Source of the DNA: Oscillospiraceae bacterium
Lineage (GTDB): Bacteria > Bacillota > Clostridia > Oscillospirales > Ruminococcaceae
Assembly (NCBI GenBank): GCA_017442085.1
Contig: JAFSAW010000082.1
Coordinates: 1 to 39,063, forward strand
Direction: 5' to 3'
Length of the DNA: 39,063 bases
The position numbers and the translations under genes were made by a program. How positions within the stretch are numbered: position 1 is the stretch's first letter; the number at the start of each line of letters is the position of its first letter. Under the pieces are notes generated by a model, which worked only from the letters and a program-made list of their open reading frames with translations, searched no databases and was not told the DNA's origin. Of this stretch, positions 37,727-39,063 are shown piece by piece.

Positions 37727-39063
37727 TTACCAGCAGGCAATATTGCTGTCGGTACGGCTTTCTGTGCCGCCAACCAGTGTACCGTTTGGCAGTTTGACAA
37801 TAATCTGTCCGCGGCCAAAGTTAACCGCATCCAGTGCCACCTGCACATCGTGGCCCCTTGCTGCAAGCTGTTTTGCAATTTCGTTGGAGAAATTGTCTTC
37901 CACCATAAATGTTTTATCCTTCATCCACTGCCAGCGGGGTGCATCAAGTGCCTGCTGAGGATTCATACCAAAATCGATAAGGTTCATTGCAACCTGAACA
38001 TGTCCCTGTGGCTGCATATATCCGCCCATAACACCAAACGGAGCAAGGCCTTTACCGTCTTTCATAATAAAGCCAGGGATAATTGTATGATAGGATTTTT
38101 TGCACGGTGCAAGTGCATTTGCATCTTCGGCATTAAGCGAGAAGTCTGCCCCGCGGTTCTGCAGTGCAATACCTGTATCACGTACAACAATACCGCTGCC
38201 AAAGCCCATATAGTTGGACTGAATAAAGGAAACCATATTGCCCTCGCCGTCAGCTGTGCAGAAATAAACTGTGCCGCTGGACGGTGGTGTTTCAGGGCAA
38301 GGTGCTGCAGCCTGGTCTGTAATCTGTGCAGCACGGTATGCACCGTATTCAGGTTTTATAAGGTCGTTATAGTTGATTGCCATACATTTCGGGTCGGTAA
38401 CGTGAAACTTGCCGTCAGCAAAAGCAATCTTCATAGCTTCCCACTGTTTGTGGAATGTATCCACACATTCTTTTTCTTTATAGTCAAACTCTTTGAGAAT
38501 ATTGAGTGCCATAAGTGCCACAATACCCTGACCGTTTGGCGGAATTTCACAGATTTCGTAACCCTTGTAGTTTACTCTGATTGGTTCAACCCATGCAGCC
38601 TCGTAGTTTTCAAAATCTTCCTTGCAGTAATATCCGCCAAATTTATCACTGTCTGCCACAATTTTGTCTGCCAGTTCACCTTTGTAGAAAGCTTCTGCAT
38701 TTGTCTGTGCAATAAGCTCCAGTGTGCTGGCGTGATTTGGCAGTTTTATAATATCCCCTGCTTTTGGGATTATGCCGTCAGGTGTAAATGTTTTAAACCA
38801 TTCGTCATATTCTTCCCCTGTGCACATCTGTTTGTATTTTTTTGCAGCTCTGTCCCACATTCTTGCAAGATTCGGAGAACACGGATAGCCCTCTCTTGCA
38901 TAGCGGATTGCAGGTGCCATACTTTCGGTCATAGGCAGATTGCCAAAGCGTTCTGCCACCTTTGCCCAGCCGCTTGGTGCGCCCGGCACCATTGTAGGAA
39001 CCCAGCCGTAAACCGGCATTTCATCGCTGTTTATACGTTCTTTTACCTTTTCAATGGAAATAT
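37727..39063 (-). CDS. Gamma-glutamyltransferase family protein (partial at right edge)
   Basis: A Ntn-hydrolase that would cleave gamma-glutamyl bonds, for example in glutathione or gamma-glutamyl amino acids. The frame is open to base 39063, and about 100 N-terminal residues are missing, so only the later large-subunit part and the whole small subunit are visible. The presumed nucleophile is the Thr in SSGTVYF (codon 38270-38272), after which the pro-enzyme self-cleaves. GEGNMVSFIQSNYMGFGSG follows, then GGYMQPQGHVQVAMNLIDFGMNPQQALDAPRW (seen in part as GGYMQPQGHVQV) near the C-terminus. No export signal can be judged. The neighbouring CHR pair recalls the ywrAB-ywrD gene order of Bacillus. 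Confidence 0.9.
   Translation of the reverse strand, partial: ISIEKVKERINSDEMPVYGWVPTMVPGAPSGWAKVAERFGNLPMTESMAPAIRYAREGYPCSPNLARMWDRAAKKYKQMCTGEEYDEWFKTFTPDGIIPKAGDIIKLPNHASTLELIAQTNAEAFYKGELADKIVADSDKFGGYYCKEDFENYEAAWVEPIRVNYKGYEICEIPPNGQGIVALMALNILKEFDYKEKECVDTFHKQWEAMKIAFADGKFHVTDPKCMAINYNDLIKPEYGAYRAAQITDQAAAPCPETPPSSGTVYFCTADGEGNMVSFIQSNYMGFGSGIVVRDTGIALQNRGADFSLNAEDANALAPCKKSYHTIIPGFIMKDGKGLAPFGVMGGYMQPQGHVQVAMNLIDFGMNPQQALDAPRWQWMKDKTFMVEDNFSNEIAKQLAARGHDVQVALDAVNFGRGQIIVKLPNGTLVGGTESRTDSNIACW

Overview
The window looks like a chromosomal segment of a Gram-positive anaerobe of the class Clostridia (Bacillota), moderate in GC. The signs are strong GGAGG-type ribosome binding sites, frequent TTG starts, TTGACA/TATAAT promoters, a lysine riboswitch, an ECF folate transporter component, FeoAB under a DtxR-type repressor, a SipW/TasA-type secretion module, and a CCA-encoding tRNA. 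I see no insertion sequence, phage gene, rRNA or CRISPR array. Genus and species cannot be read from the sequence.

Layout, left to right. 1-2.9 kb: start of a LysE-like transporter (cut by the left edge), ackA, and divergently tmcAL. 2.9-4.7 kb: a secretion module (SipW-type signal peptidase plus its probable substrate) facing a ribbon-helix-helix regulator across a 40-bp perfect palindrome, with near-identical terminators on both sides. 4.7-11.5 kb: a minus-strand operon of cysteine desulfurase, thiI, a giant CinA-SpoIID fusion and a membrane-anchored Fe/B12-type binding protein. 11.6-14.6 kb: a MATE exporter with an attenuator-like leader, then marR-degV. 14.6-18.3 kb: an iron block (feoA, feoB and a 54-residue Cys-rich FeoB partner) divergent from a DtxR-family repressor, with four copies of one 16-bp operator. 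18.3-22 kb: an AraC regulator, a CAU-anticodon tRNA, a GNAT enzyme, a Mn-type CDF exporter and a LUD protein. 22-24 kb: folT-hisS. 24.2-26.7 kb: a Tet(M)-like GTPase fused to a Rae1/YacP-type endonuclease domain. 26.9-28 kb: a LytTR/DUF3021 regulatory pair and a possible small RNA. 28-31 kb: an amino-acid ABC importer behind a lysine riboswitch. 31.1-36.2 kb: a cyclophilin, an uncharacterised ferritin-like protein, an alpha/beta hydrolase and a GT-C-like membrane protein. 36.5-39 kb: two half-size chromate-type transporters and a gamma-glutamyltransferase cut by the right edge.

The most novel-looking items are two fusions. One joins a ribosome-protection GTPase to an A-site mRNA endonuclease domain, which suggests a single-protein ribosome rescue or mRNA surveillance factor. 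The other joins cytoplasmic CinA through one membrane helix to an extracytoplasmic, apparently catalytically dead sortase-like domain and a SpoIID peptidoglycan lytic domain. The cysteine desulfurase/ThiI pair makes tRNA s4U. TmcAL acetylates elongator tRNA-Met. Transport genes are wired to their signals by visible cis-elements: iron (DtxR boxes) and lysine (riboswitch).
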